A stretch of DNA of 64,000 nucleotides. It comes from Spizellomyces punctatus DAOM BR117. Lineage: Eukaryota; Chytridiomycota; Chytridiomycetes; Spizellomycetales; Spizellomycetaceae. Shown piece by piece: positions 46,931-59,400 of this stretch. Each line of letters begins with the position of its first letter. The stretch's first letter is position 1. A model generated the notes under the pieces. That model was not told the DNA's origin. It did no database searches and saw only the letters and a list, made by a program, of their open reading frames with translations. The translations under genes were made by a program, and so were the position numbers. The stretch covers positions 630,976 through 694,975 of the forward strand of contig NW_015971542.1 of assembly GCF_000182565.1 (NCBI RefSeq), given 5' to 3'.

Positions 46931-49885
46931 CTACTCTACTAGTTTAACAACGTTTTTGTATTTGGCTTGTTCGTCAGAGAGCGCCTTAACCTTTTGAACG
47001 CTGCCCCCCAGCGCCTTTGTAAGATAATCCAACCTGTCATTCACCTCCCTCTTCACTGTCCCATTACCGGCCAGCGGGTTCAGATTATTCATCTCTGCCG
47101 TACATTTGCGAATGTTCTCCTCTTCGTCGGCGATCAATTGCTTCGTGGTCATGATTCCCATGATGGCCGAAAGTCCCTCATCAGTTAGCATTTGGGAAAA
47201 CGCTCTCCGATAAACAGGGCGACTTGCACGAAGTGAATATGGCCTTCCATTGTCGTAGCTCAACATGATGAGACCGGCCCGCTCCATCGCTTGAAGAGGA
47301 CTTTCGTCTCCTTTGAACAAAGGGTGGAAACGCAGTTGGTCGTAAAGGACTTCATCATGTTTACTGAGGAGTTGCACGATCTTCCAGAATTGCACTGGCG
47401 TCCATTGGAGGCTTTTTTGATCTCCAACGTCTTCGCCGAGCCCAAGTTTTCGGATCTCGCTGACAGCTCGAAGGACAATCTCCAGATACGCATCTAATTA
47501 CATGGTGTGAGATGTATGTAGGCGTGATTAGAAAGTGAGTAGCCACACTCACCATTTGGCGACATGCCAGCACGAATCTTTTGGATCAATAACTCCAGAT
47601 CAGTTAATCGCCCACCGAGACCTTCCACGCATTGCTTAAGCTCCTCATCATTTACAGCTTCACCTAGCCTACGCCGGACGACCGACAGCGCACTGTCCGG
47701 GCTAGCATCGGAGAGAGACACCATTTCAATCGTCTTGTTCGGCATAGCTGTGTACAAACTCCATGAGACCGCGGGGAGACAAATAGTTGAAAAGACATGG
47801 TCATGGAGAAACTACCTTTGCTGATCGTCTTGACTGCGGTCGGGTTGTCGGAAATTAAAATGACGTGCGCCTATCAAGTTGCTTTAGCACATTGCAATAC
47901 ATACGCGGACAGGTAATAGAACCACCTACCAGATGATATTCTGCTGCAACTGCTGCCCACTATCTCCGAATATGTTAGACGCCGATATCGGCCTGTTAAA
48001 GGTGTTCCCGAACAGCTTACCTCAACAAGAAGGTCATATATCATGCTATTCTTGGCCGTTTCATTGCCCAAAAAGCCGTCAATCACAATGACTGGGTACT
48101 CAACATCTGGAACGGGAGCCGCGATAACTTCCTTCTGTTCCGCCGCAGCCTTGGCTGGCATGATGCCACCTCCATGCTCTTCCATACGTTGATGCAGGCG
48201 CTGTTCGGCAAGAATTTTATCCCGCGCTTGCTTTTGCTTCATTGTAATGCGTGTTACGGAAGCTGACAGCAACTCTAGCATTTTCCGAACTTGACCCTCG
48301 TTAGTAGTCGATAGTCCAGCTTTTGCACCGGTTGTGGCGGTGATCATAGTGTCGATCATACTGGACATTTGCACCAACCTAACGCAGAATGTTGAAATTA
48401 ATCGATCGAGAACATTCGCATCCACGGTGACCTACCAGTTAAACATTGGCTTGAAATTTATTTGAGCTGCAAGTCGGTTGAGCATGATATGTGGAGGCTG
48501 ACCCGCTAAATCCTCGACATGAATCACGAGCTTGTACTTTGAGTGCTCGAGTGCTTTGCGGACAAGCTGGCTCTTTCCGGATCCTTTTGGTCCTGTCACG
48601 AGGACGACTGTGTCTGGCGTTTGCCGTAAATGGTGCTGCAGTCTTGCCAAGTCGGCTTGTCGCTCTGTCCAAGCTTCCGCCGGCGGTACGACCTCACGCT
48701 GTTTATGACCCCAAATGGAGCCAAGCGTCGATGCGGTTGTTGTCCATAACTGCTCAGCGGCCCCAGTGTATTTTTCTAGGCTGAAGCGCCCGGTCAACTG
48801 ATTTGTGATGAAAAACACACGAACCGGGTCGAAGACAACATAGGTAAGACCCGCGAGGAGACCAAGAAGCACTGGTACCGTAATCCGTGGATGGGATGCA
48901 ATCCAATTCCATGTACTCTCCCAAGTCCGGCGGCGCCTTTCATAACTGATTCGAATGGTGGCATTCTCGATTTTCTCGCCATTGAGGCAATTCCTTGCAC
49001 TTGTAGCCGAGCGAACTCTCATGTACTCTACGAGTGCGTAACGTGGTAAATCCTTTACGTTTGGAGGCTGCAGGGTGATGTCAACGATTTTTCCGTACGG
49101 CCGAAACTCCTTATAAAGACCTTCTATAGACACATCAGGCCCATTGAATTCTACTTTGACAACTTCCGATGGCAACCTTCCAATCATATCATCGACCCAT
49201 GGACTACCCTTTACAGGAAACACTCGCACCATTTGCAAGTTCATCCATGACCGCAGGCCACGCTTTTCGATATGCGCCTTGATTGACTCCACTACCTCAT
49301 CGACAGACCCTCCTTCGTAGCTAAAATGTACAAATAAGCCGCCTTCTTTCCAATTTGGTGTCGCGCCGAGATATCGAAATTCGTGTGGGAAAGTAGTTGG
49401 AATCAGACGAGCGTTTGCTGCCTTTGCGGCATCATAGGCGTATTTCCGAACCCATATCCAACGAGGATCGTACTTCCAGTATCCTGCAGCAAAGTTTTGT
49501 ATTAATATGGTTAACGAAAGGTAAAGTACTGGAAGTTGTTTTCGGTGCGGGGCGCGGGACATCATACATACTGATTGGAAAGATGTTGTCGAACCAAATG
49601 GTCCTTTTAATTGGAGCTGGGCGGGACGCATCGGGAAACGAGGTTGTTGGTTCTATTGGCGGAGTGGCAGCAGGCAACTGCGAGCAGATACATTGTCATT
49701 ACAACAAGTTCCACTATCAAGCGAAACTCAGCCTGACTTACCTCATTCGACACAGAACGATTGGTGTGAAAGGGACGAAGGTCAAAGGAAGGGTTGGAGA
49801 GCCGTCCGAGCCGGGTAGAGAACAATCCTGGATGATAATACGCTGGACGTCGCCTACACCGTAATATCGGCAACAATCGATGCAT
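46931..49885 (-). CDS. YME2: Mitochondrial inner membrane protein Yme2 (RNA12 family)
   Basis: Yme2 (yeast Rna12/Prp12) is an inner-membrane protein that influences mtDNA stability and escape. ATG 49885 gives a basic start suited to a presequence (MHRLLPILRCRRRPAYYHPG). Next: APIKRTIWFDNIFPI; YDPRWIWVRKYAYDAAKAAN; TFPHEFRYLGATPNWKEGGL; then an RRM-like module (VVKVEFNGPDVSIEGLYKEF, RPYGKIVDITLQPP, ARNCLNGEKIENATIRISYE). A membrane helix follows (ITVPVLLGLLAGLTYVVFD), and then a P-loop NTPase region with LVTGPKGSGKSQLVRKAL and a later YPVIVIDGFLGNE that fits Walker B. The C-terminal exon (47395-46931) has LRFHPLFKGDESPLQAMERA. About six introns. Next to it, divergent, is ubiquitin-eL40. Confidence 0.93.
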
Positions 49886-50531
49886 TTGTGCAAGACCAAC
49901 AAGTGGAAGATGGACGAAAAGCCCAGAGTTGAAATCGTCGAGTCATTGAAATCGGCGGTGACCTCATCACGAACTGCTCAGCGCGCAGTCACATTCAGTT
50001 GCTTTAACGGGTTAAATTAGCTTATCACATGCTATTCTGTCCTAGATTTGGGGACTTTGTAAAGTTATATTTCTTACAGATCTTGTTGTGATTTTGCTTG
50101 TCTGAGGCATTGGATGTCACAGTAAAGAATTATACCTATCCAGCATCGAAGCCCAGTCTGGCTTTATCTGACCCTTCTTTAAAGATATCTACCGATCTAA
50201 CTACATCAACACTTGTTCACACTCTAAAGGTAAAAGGATAGCAGCCGTAATGCTTGCTTTTTTAAGCGGTACGAGTACCTCTTTCAACCTTATACTGGAC
50301 GATGAACAATGACAAGAGCGGCATTGCATTATCTTCTACGCCCTCCCCTGGCAGCGCATGTTTAAATGCTGGGAACCATGATTACGTGATCAGCAGATGG
50401 AGCAATATCACGTGAGATACTAAGCTTTATGCAGACAACTCGGGTGAACGAGACGAGGACGTTTCCAATTCTTGCCTTCTTCCAGCCGTCTATATTCGTG
50501 AGATCTAGGTGAGTGTCAACGTACGAGAGCG

Positions 50532-50550
50532 CATCCATCCATCCATCCAT
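50532..50550. repeat. (CCAT)n tetranucleotide repeat
   Basis: Nearly five CCAT units, the complement of the TGGA repeat found in the P2 5'UTR intron. Confidence 0.9.
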
Positions 50551-50621
50551 CTGTTTCCAGGTCGCTTTGGATGTGGAGAATGAAGACCTGTTGTGGACGA
50601 TGTTGGCTGGTGCTGAGAGGA

Positions 50622-50641
50622 GGGAGGGGGTGGGGGGAGGG
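50622..50641 (+). promoter_or_regulatory. Potential G-quadruplex motif
   Basis: Four G-tracts of at least three (GGG, GGGGG, GGGGGG, GGG) separated by single bases on the sense strand, inside the putative 5'UTR intron. The form satisfies the usual G3+ rule; folding is not shown. Confidence 0.5.
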
Positions 50642-50700
50642 TGGAAGGGAAATTGGACATGTGGAGCATTTCAAATTGAATAGGGAACGATCATTTATAG

Positions 50701-51343
<643 letters not shown>

Positions 51344-51876
51344 GCGTGAATGATTTCGCTATTGGGGTGTTTAGTATGATGGTGGCTCGGGCGTCAAATG
51401 GGGAAAATAAAGGACCGTATAGTCCCTTCTGATGTACACATTTTTTCATATCCATAACATGTTCGAGTATGCCATCCTTTGTGTACCGGGTGTGCCGGTT
51501 TGTGTTCTACCGTAGGCGATAGCGTTGATGACCATGCGGCGGTTATTGAGCTGCCATGAGGCGAGCAGTTATCGTGCGCAGTGCATCCACAACAAGAGCG
51601 CAATAGTCAGCTGTGGCCGTAGATCACGAGTGCCAACATTTGTCTATATATGGCATAAAGTTTGTGGCGTAGTTACTTTATGAGCTGCGCATCAAAGGCA
51701 CAGTTGAGTTTGCAAATGTCGCGAGTTTGTGGTGAACTTCCGCGCAAACAAAACCTGGCGTGGATATTTTGTGCGTTGGGCAAGAAACCCACGGACGATG
51801 ACAGCAACATAAGAAGGAAAACATTCGTTTCATCCTTTGTTACCTTACCCGCCAACTCTTACCTGCCATCATCGCC
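51344..51876. other. Intergenic region upstream of the Met30-like gene
   Basis: About 530 bp holding the 3'UTR of ubiquitin-eL40 and the promoter of the next gene. No open frame, TATA-like box or repeat that I can support. Confidence 0.5.
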
Positions 51877-53779
51877 ATGTTTCCCATCAAACAACAAAAC
51901 AATCACTACTGCTACAGGTTAGTTGACTATTCGGCAACCTTGTTTTATGACATGCTCACTGGTAAACCTTACAGACACCGACCCGGATTTCAACGGGCAA
52001 ACGATGTGCGAAAGCGTGAGGAGATGAATAGGGTACCATGCCGGAGACGTACTTGCCTGTGCGTTGCCACTCGCTAACTTTCCCCGTGCTGGCACTTGCA
52101 GCGTCTTGCAGCTCTACCACAAAAGGACAGAAATACTGTGTCGCAGTTATGGTCGCTCTTTGCCGCCACCCAAAACTCTCTTCGACCGCTGATTCTCGAC
52201 GGTATCCTTGACCACTGCTGTCTTCCGCAGCTCTCGTATATGTCCAGCGCCCTTGCTCCCTTGGTCAGGATCGACTTTGTAACCACCGCTCCTACTGAAA
52301 TCGCAATCAGGATCCTGCAATACCTTGATGCAAAGTCCTTGTGTCATGCAGCACAAGTCAGCAAAGCGTGGAAGAAGGTGGCCGACGATGATATAATATG
52401 GCACCGCATGTGTGAACAGCATATTGACAAAAAGTGTAAAAAGTGTGGATGGGGCTTGCCGCTGTTGGACAAGAAGCGCAAAGCGGTTGCAATGACGGAA
52501 GGATCTGATAAGAGGCGGAGAACCGACGAAATGGCGGGCTTGGCGGATTGCGCAGTGGAACAGCTTTCTCCCAAAGAGCAAGGTGGGTTGCATTGCGTTG
52601 TAGGTGGACAGGGCGCTGGGAANNNNNNNNNNNNNNNNNNNNNNNNNNNNNNNNNNNNNNNNNNNNNNNNNNNNNNNNNNNNNNNNNNNNNNNNNNNNNN
52701 NNNNNNNNNNNNNNNNNNNNNNCAAATAGGTACATCAGGATGTCAGATATCATCAAGGGAACGCGGAGCCATCGTCTCGACGAATGTACAAACGGCCATG
52801 GAAGGAGATTTACGCCGAGCGTCTAGTGGTGGAACGAAACTGGAGACGAGCTAATTACACGCAGCGCGAGCTAAAAGGGCACACCGACAGTGTGATGGCC
52901 CTTCACTATGATGAATGTCGATCGCTACTCGTGACAGGATCCTATGACTACAGTATCCGAGTATGGAACACAGATACGATGGAATGCATAAAAGTGCTGA
53001 CGGGACACACTAGATGTGTACGCGGTATTCACGTCGACGACTCAAAAATTATATCGGGATCCATGGACCGCACCCTCCGAATATGGAACCTCAAAACCTT
53101 TCAGTGTATACGAGTACTCGAGGGACACACGGCCGGCGTTGTATGTCTCCATTTTAATGACAAGATTCTCGCATCTGGCTCGGTGGATGGTTCAATCCGG
53201 GTGTGGAATTTGGGCGCTGGTTGCTGTTTCACACTTTCTGGCCACAGGGATTGGGTCAACAAAGTACAGATCATTGATAAGACACGGCTGATCTCTTGTT
53301 CGGATGACGCCACAGTAAAGATGTGGAACTTAGAGACACGGCAGGAAATTCGGACCTTCCGCGACCATGTCGGGCAAGTTCAGGGAATGCAAGCCATCAT
53401 CCCACACTCTCCACCGCGGCTGGACGGGATAAGCTATTCTGGAGGCCTTTTGGTGACAGGCGCGCTGGACAACACGGTCAGAATATGGTGCCTCGAAACC
53501 GGAGAGTGTCTCAAAAAGCTGTTTGGTCACGTCGAAGGTGTTTGGTGCATCGGTGTGGACTCATTGAGGATTGTTAGTGGTAGTCAAGACAGAAAGGTTA
53601 TTGTTTGGGAGTTGGAAGGTGGGAAACAAATGTATGAGCTGGGAGGTCATAACGGGGCTGTCAACTGTTGTCAGCTCACTGACACAAAAATCATTACTGG
53701 TGGAGAGGACGGAACTATACGCATATGGGATTTCTTACCCGTCAATCTTTTTCCGTCGAGGCAGTTGTTAGTGGAGTAA
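51877..53779 (+). CDS. MET30: Met30/SconB-type F-box WD40 protein, SCF substrate receptor (gene crosses an assembly gap)
   Basis: Met30/SconB targets sulfur-metabolism regulators (yeast Met4, mould MetR/Cys-3) for SCF ubiquitination. Start exon 51877-51917 (MFPIKQQNNHYCYR), then 51975-52032 (HRPGFQRANDVRKREEMNR) and 52102 onward: LPQKDRNTVSQLWSLFAATQ, SLRPLILDGILDHCCLPQLS, then the F-box region RIDFVTTAPTEIAIRILQYL, DAKSLCHAAQVSKAWKKVAD, DDIIWHRMCEQHIDKKCKKC, GWGLPLLDKKR, the hallmark of this family. A 100-N gap (52623-52722) interrupts the next intron or exon. After it, RPWKEIYAERLVVERNW and seven WD repeats follow (for example LLVTGSYDYSIRVWN, IISGSMDRTLRIWN, KIITGGEDGTIRIWDFLPV) to TAA 53779. 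First ATG and phases agree across both first introns. Confidence 0.92.
52623..52722. other. Assembly gap (100 N)
   Basis: One hundred undetermined bases, a conventional placeholder length, inside the Met30-like gene between the F-box region and the WD repeats. The true gap size is unknown. Confidence 0.99.
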
Positions 53780-54214
53780 TGCTTTGCGCTAGTATATCAA
53801 CCATATGTATATAAGGCAGTTTTTTTTAATACCATGCGTAGCCATTCAATGATAATTCCTTTAACTTGCTGACGGTTGGCGCAATATGCCTGGGAGTAGT
53901 CATTATCAATATGAAATACACAACCCTGATCCTGCAAATGAGAGGAATGGAAAGCCGACTGGTCAGGTCATCTCATTTCAGCAAGCAGGCCCTGCCTTCC
54001 AAGCACCAGCAATTATGAGCTATTTACCGTCAGCTTTCGCTGGTGAAAGAATCCACACCAAAAAGAAGATGGTTTCGGCAGGACCCAAAAAGTACTGTAT
54101 CGCCGTGGCCCTCGTTTACGAGAAATCAGTTAAGGGCGCGCACCTCATCTGAAGGTAAGATGGGACTGGATTCTTCCGATACATATATGCTGCCGACCAC
54201 TTATACTATTTCTG
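53780..54214. other. Intergenic region with a small open frame (53886-54152)
   Basis: About 435 bp between convergent genes. A plus-strand frame of 88 codons begins MPGSSHYQYEIHNPDPANER and lacks recognisable features. It could be a small gene or part of a 3'UTR. A poly-T run lies at 53820. Confidence 0.3.
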
Positions 54215-56191
54215 TTATGTCACCAATTGTATCAAACTCAGTGATCCCTCCTTCAAAATTGCAATACAGTCTTCTCCTATTTGTTGAACTCCTAATACGT
54301 CCTCGGACGTGACTCCTCGTCGCCCAGGGTCCAAGTCTACCACATATTGGTCGGCGTATACACTGTTACCAAAGGGTTGGCGGTAAATGTACACATGTCG
54401 TCTCGACTCGATAATCAAGGCCTTCTGGTAATCGTATGTGACAAACATGAACCGTTTGTCTCGCTTGCTGGCTTGCACGAAACCAAGGGCATTGAATGCA
54501 GACGTATGAGTCATTTGCAATTCAGTACCAACGTCATAGATCAATGCGTCCACGTCCGAGCGCAAGCAGACTGATCCTAGCGACTCATTTTGACGCGGTC
54601 GCCACGGAAAGCAAGTACAAAGCCACTCTTGACCGCCGGTCAAACTGATGGCCGTTGGCTCCCCTCCTTCTCGTGCAAATCGCACAAAGACGGCAGCATG
54701 CCCTTCAAAATCCACTTCTTCTGATCGCTCCGTCATTGCATTTTGCATTGGATACGCGGATTCGGGATTTTCATCAGATGCTGTATACTTTTCCAACGCT
54801 TCTCGAAAGGTGGCGAGCTCACTTGGATCAACGGTTTCTTCAACATCGTCTTCATCCTCCCATAAATGCGTCCATCGTGTATTTTCGTTCGCTTTTTGTA
54901 TGTACAGCGTCAGAAGGCGATTGTTTTCTAATGTCCAGGTACACTCTCCCGGAACGATATTGTCAAATGTCCGAGCGTCAAAGATTGTTTCTTCTTTTGG
55001 TGGAAGGATTTTACACTTTATCCCATGGTTGTCAAACCGACAATGGATATCCTTTTTCAGCGTAATGTGCGGAAGCCGGACCGTGATCATAATATCTTCT
55101 CCAGTCTGTGTCCACATGTACTCGAGCTTTTTGGCTTCCACAAACTCAATTTCCTGTTCTCGTCGGATAAGCTCGGCTTTAGTTTGTGGTTGGTGCTCTT
55201 GCTGTTCCTCTGGAACGGGAACCTGTCGAGGTTTTGGATTTTCGTAAGGTATTGCGGCTGCAATCGTAAACCCTTGACCTTCTGGTTCAATAGCCGAAAA
55301 GTATGGCACACTGAATCCTTCCACTGTCCGTAAGCGGGTCACAGGAATGCTGCCGTTCGCGGTACGGCCCTCCCGCAAATCTGCATTCTCGATTTGAAAT
55401 AGACTGAGGAAAAACGAGAGGCGTGGATGCAATTCCTTTTGTTGGGGATTGCTGAAAGATGTTGCTGTATGACCAACCGGTTCTTCTACCTCCCGCTCTT
55501 CGGTTCTGTAGGCGAGAAAAACTATATTTCCTGAACTCGTCGTTTTAGCATTGGTGAGGATATACGGATGGTCCAAATCCCTGAGTTCTCCAATGAAAGT
55601 TGGGAATGACGTGGTGTCGGCTAGATGAATCACGGCAATGGACCCTGCCCCGCTACTTATCAAGAGATACTGCCCAGCGCGTTGTATTGACGGATACTCT
55701 CTCTCTTCATTGGCAAGAGTTGGCGCGGGGAACGAATACAAAGTGCGAAAACTGGGCTCGAACGCATCCTGTGACATAGGTGTGATCAGCAAAAGCAGAT
55801 CTATTATGTGGTTTTCCAGCTATTCTCTTAACAAGTAAACCCACCTCATTTACCAGAACTTGAATGACATTGTACTCTCCATCCACATAAAATGCACAGT
55901 CCCACTCTGGAAACGCAAATAAATGGTTAAAGCCGCTCCGAGCCTCCAATTTTCGATATGGCGCATGTGTGGAGGAGGGAACTTTGCCAATGTTTACTGG
56001 CTCCGGAAGGTCGAAAGTTTTGGGTTCGCGGACGCCGTCATGTGTCTTGAGCTTGTATCCTTCGAATCTTACACGAAGGTTATTCGCATTGGATGGGGAG
56101 GATCTAGAACTTGATTGGGAACTCACTTGGGATTCAATAGGCTCCTATCTACAGACAGCTGGACATGTCTTGGTGGGTTAGCTGCCGGCAT
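54215..56191 (-). CDS. NudC domain-containing protein 1 (NUDCD1)
   Basis: NUDCD1 proteins carry a p23/CS fold that serves as an Hsp90 co-chaperone and, in animals, assists a subset of WD-repeat clients. ATG 56191 gives MPAANPPRHVQLSVDRSLLN then, after an intron, FEGYKLKTHDGVREPKTFDL, which matches the human start (PLLDPRFEGYKL). Next is a beta-propeller-like region (FNHLFAFPEWDCAFYVDGEY, LLISSGAGSIAVIHLAD, VPYFSAIEPEGQGFTI). The CS domain is about mid-protein (EYMWTQTGEDIMITVRLPHI, KKDIHCRFDNHGIKCKILPP, ECTWTLENNRLLTLYIQK). The C-terminal part has CLRSDVDALIYD, FNALGFVQASKRDKRFMFVT and HVYIYRQPFG, all closely matched in the human protein. Three exons. TAA is at 54215. Confidence 0.92.
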
Positions 56192-56480
56192 CCTGCTGCA
56201 GGTAATCTAATGTTGGGACATTGCCAACTTTTTCGGTGACGGAAGATGGCCATTTTTGTACAAATTGCGCTGACATGATGTGGCTTGCTTAGCTGGGCGT
56301 CTTGGTTCATCGGCTGGTGATTCTCTTGGACAGTCTCCTTTATAAGATTGGAAAAGGCATAAAGGTTCAGATTCTACAACAACCGTCAAGGAAAAAATAT
56401 CCAAAACAACGGTAAAAACTCATATGTTCATAATATAAATATGACCCCGAATAAACACAGATTGTCCGTATCAAACATTA
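56192..56480. other. Intergenic region between NUDCD1 and the GPAT gene
   Basis: About 290 bp between tandem minus-strand genes, holding the GPAT 3'UTR and the NUDCD1 promoter. AT-rich at 56405-56450; nothing else seen. Confidence 0.5.
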
Positions 56481-59400
56481 TCATAGTCGTGGCTTGCTCG
56501 TTGCAGTATCCCCGCCATAATAGCCCGTTTTTGCAATCTTTGCAGTGTGATCGATTTTAATCTTTTGACCCCCGCCCCGACTCTTTCCTTTTCCACGCCG
56601 GGCGTCCACCCATCCAGCTGCAACTCTTGCCAGGCGAAGGACACGGATGGCGACTGTGGCCGTATCACGTCTGTTTTTACCCTCTCGGCGGAACCGCCCT
56701 ATTTGCTCACAAAAGTCCCACAATGAAGATTGCGGTTGGATGTTGTTCCATGCTTCGTAGGCGGGATCTCTGTCGTCATCTTGGACGTCATTGCCGTCCG
56801 CACTGGGGTGAGGACCTGCAGAAGCTGTTATGGATGACGATGGGTTCGTGGAGGCCGTTTGTGTGGTAGACATGGGCTCATTTTGCTGTGGGGATGACGA
56901 TTCAACTGCCTCGATCATCTGCTCAGCCTCAGCCAGTTTTTCTTTGTTCCGTATTCTCGCGGCTTTTTCAGCCAAGTAAGCCGCGGCGGCAGCAGAAGTT
57001 CCCGCTTGCAGCATATCAATGGCAGACGAGGTCACCTCGGCCACTTCCCGGGAAGCAGCTATCTCCGCATACGGAACGTCGGGTGCCGGTGGCAGGCGAT
57101 CGTGTGGGACGTAGTCAGGGGCAATAGCTACCCAGGTGATCATCGGGCCTGAAGGCGGAGCAGGTGGAGGGGCCACAGGAACGACTCCACTCGGTACAGG
57201 TAAGCGCGGATCCCGCTTGGGAACTGGAGGTTCCACGTCAACATATGGCGCAGTTTTCGAGGGAGGTGTCGGACCCTTGCGGATGAGGAGCACGCCCATG
57301 TCCTTAAGACGGAGAAACGCGTTCTTTAAGGTCTCCTTGTTGACGGACTCAAAGTACGACAAATCGCCTGAATGCACACATCAGAAAATCGGTCACTGGT
57401 GAATCCTGGCATCAACAGCAGCCATACCTTCGTAGTATAGTGTCTTCCCAAAGAACTGGACTCGATTCATGAAGACGCGCTCATCCACCCATTCCAGAAT
57501 AGGACTACCACCGTCTGCAGGATGAGGTGCATCTGGTATAATCGAAAACAAACTGACTGCTGCCAGCCAATACGTTTCAATAAACGGCCACATCAAAAAG
57601 CTGCCGATATCTAGCATTAGTTTACAATCCGGACCCATATGAGAAAAGAAAATATATCATACCAATAGAAGTCTTGAAAAGGAAAACGGAAACCGCTCGC
57701 CCATGAGTCACGATTATCAAATGGATGTCAGAAACTGCATCACTTACCAAATGTTTCTCTTCCAATCCGCCGCTCTTCGGCGCTCAGCGTAATCCATTTG
57801 TGCACTTCATTCTCCCCATCCCCATTCGCCACCACGTCCTCATCAATACTGATGACGTTTGCTTTGTGTAGCCTATCTACGGTTTCATCCAGGTTTTTCT
57901 CCAGACCACCAGGCCCGTAAATGAATTCAGACTTCAAAAGCTGCGACACGAACGCAACATCTTCTTGCAATGCTGGTCGTAAAAGGATTCGTTGGGCGTG
58001 GACCGGACCTCCTGCCTTGACTGTCGCATACATGGCAGTGGAAAGAATGGCTGAGAATAGTAAGCGACACCATTAACTACGTGGAACAGAATCGGTGTGA
58101 AGTGACTGAAAGGTTAGCAAACCTTCAGACAAGAACATGTGGATGACTTGATTGCGATAAAAGCTCAGTTCGAATCGTTTCATGGGGTAGTAGACTGGTT
58201 CTAGAAGGTCTGTACGTTGGCCGACCAAGTCCTTCATCTGTTGAATCGCTCTATCACCCATATTAGATAAACCAGCTGGCTCCTTTTTCATTCAATTGGC
58301 TGAGAACACACACCTTTCAACGATAGCCGCTGTGGACATTCCGCCAAAATGTGCCACGCGGCCCCCTTTCGCTAGGATCTCACGTTTCAACCAATTAACT
58401 TTTCGTACTAGCTAAATGAGGAAGTGAGCAGCCAGGTACAAATAGACATGTACTTCAACGAGAACCAACCTCAGCACGACCTACGCCGCGGCCACGCAGC
58501 GTTAGAATCACAGTCCCAACTATGATGAGGACGTGGGTCATATATGTGACTTTCCCAAATGGTGCAAGTTTACATCAAACGTACCTAATGCTGTGGGCAT
58601 AGTGACGCTGACTGAATTGATATCACTTAGAACCCTACATGCAATCGCATAAGCTAATGAACTTCATTGTGTCGTGAATATCCTTATACCTGAAGCCAAG
58701 TGACTGAAGTAACAGTATTTTGTCCTCTGGAATCCCCATAGGGTTGAAGCTCGAGCTGTGATGAATAAAAGTGCCCAGGTTAGGGTTTGCGATTGACCAC
58801 AGGCATCTTGCAGAAAGCGTTGCCTACCCGCGGCGAACCACTTGACTATTTATGTATTCCTTCAAGGAATATGGCTTCGCGAATCTGATATCAATACGGC
58901 CCCACTATGCGGTCTTGTTGAGGAAAAGGCGAACAGAACTAACAGGCGTTGACATTAAATTTACCTTAAACTGGAACAAACAAACATTAGCAAACATTAG
59001 CACTCAATCACAGAGTATCGAAACATAGTCTTGTTAACCAAGAGTGGTAGTACAAACCTGAAGAATATTGACATTGTTCAACAGCTGAAATAGCGACTCT
59101 TTTTCTTTAGGAGTGCCCAGCAGTTCATTAACGTAGGATTCGGTCTCAATAACTTTATCGTATCCGATACTCATAGGGACCAGTATTGCGTCACGTACAC
59201 GGCCACTGGCTATTGCGTCCAGGATGATTTTGAGTATGCCGAACTTTGGTTGAAGCAATTTCCCTATTCGACTCCGCGTGCCTTCAATGAAAACCTCAAT
59301 GTTGTGGCCACGTTGAAGGAGTAACTATCAATGAAAAATAAGCAAATCCCGGCGTGGTCCACAAGGATAAAAGTAACCGCATACCTCAATGTATTCCCGC

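Noticed and set aside
54648-55247. Plus-strand 199-codon frame opposite NUDCD1
   Set aside because: Antisense of a strong coding exon; no family match.
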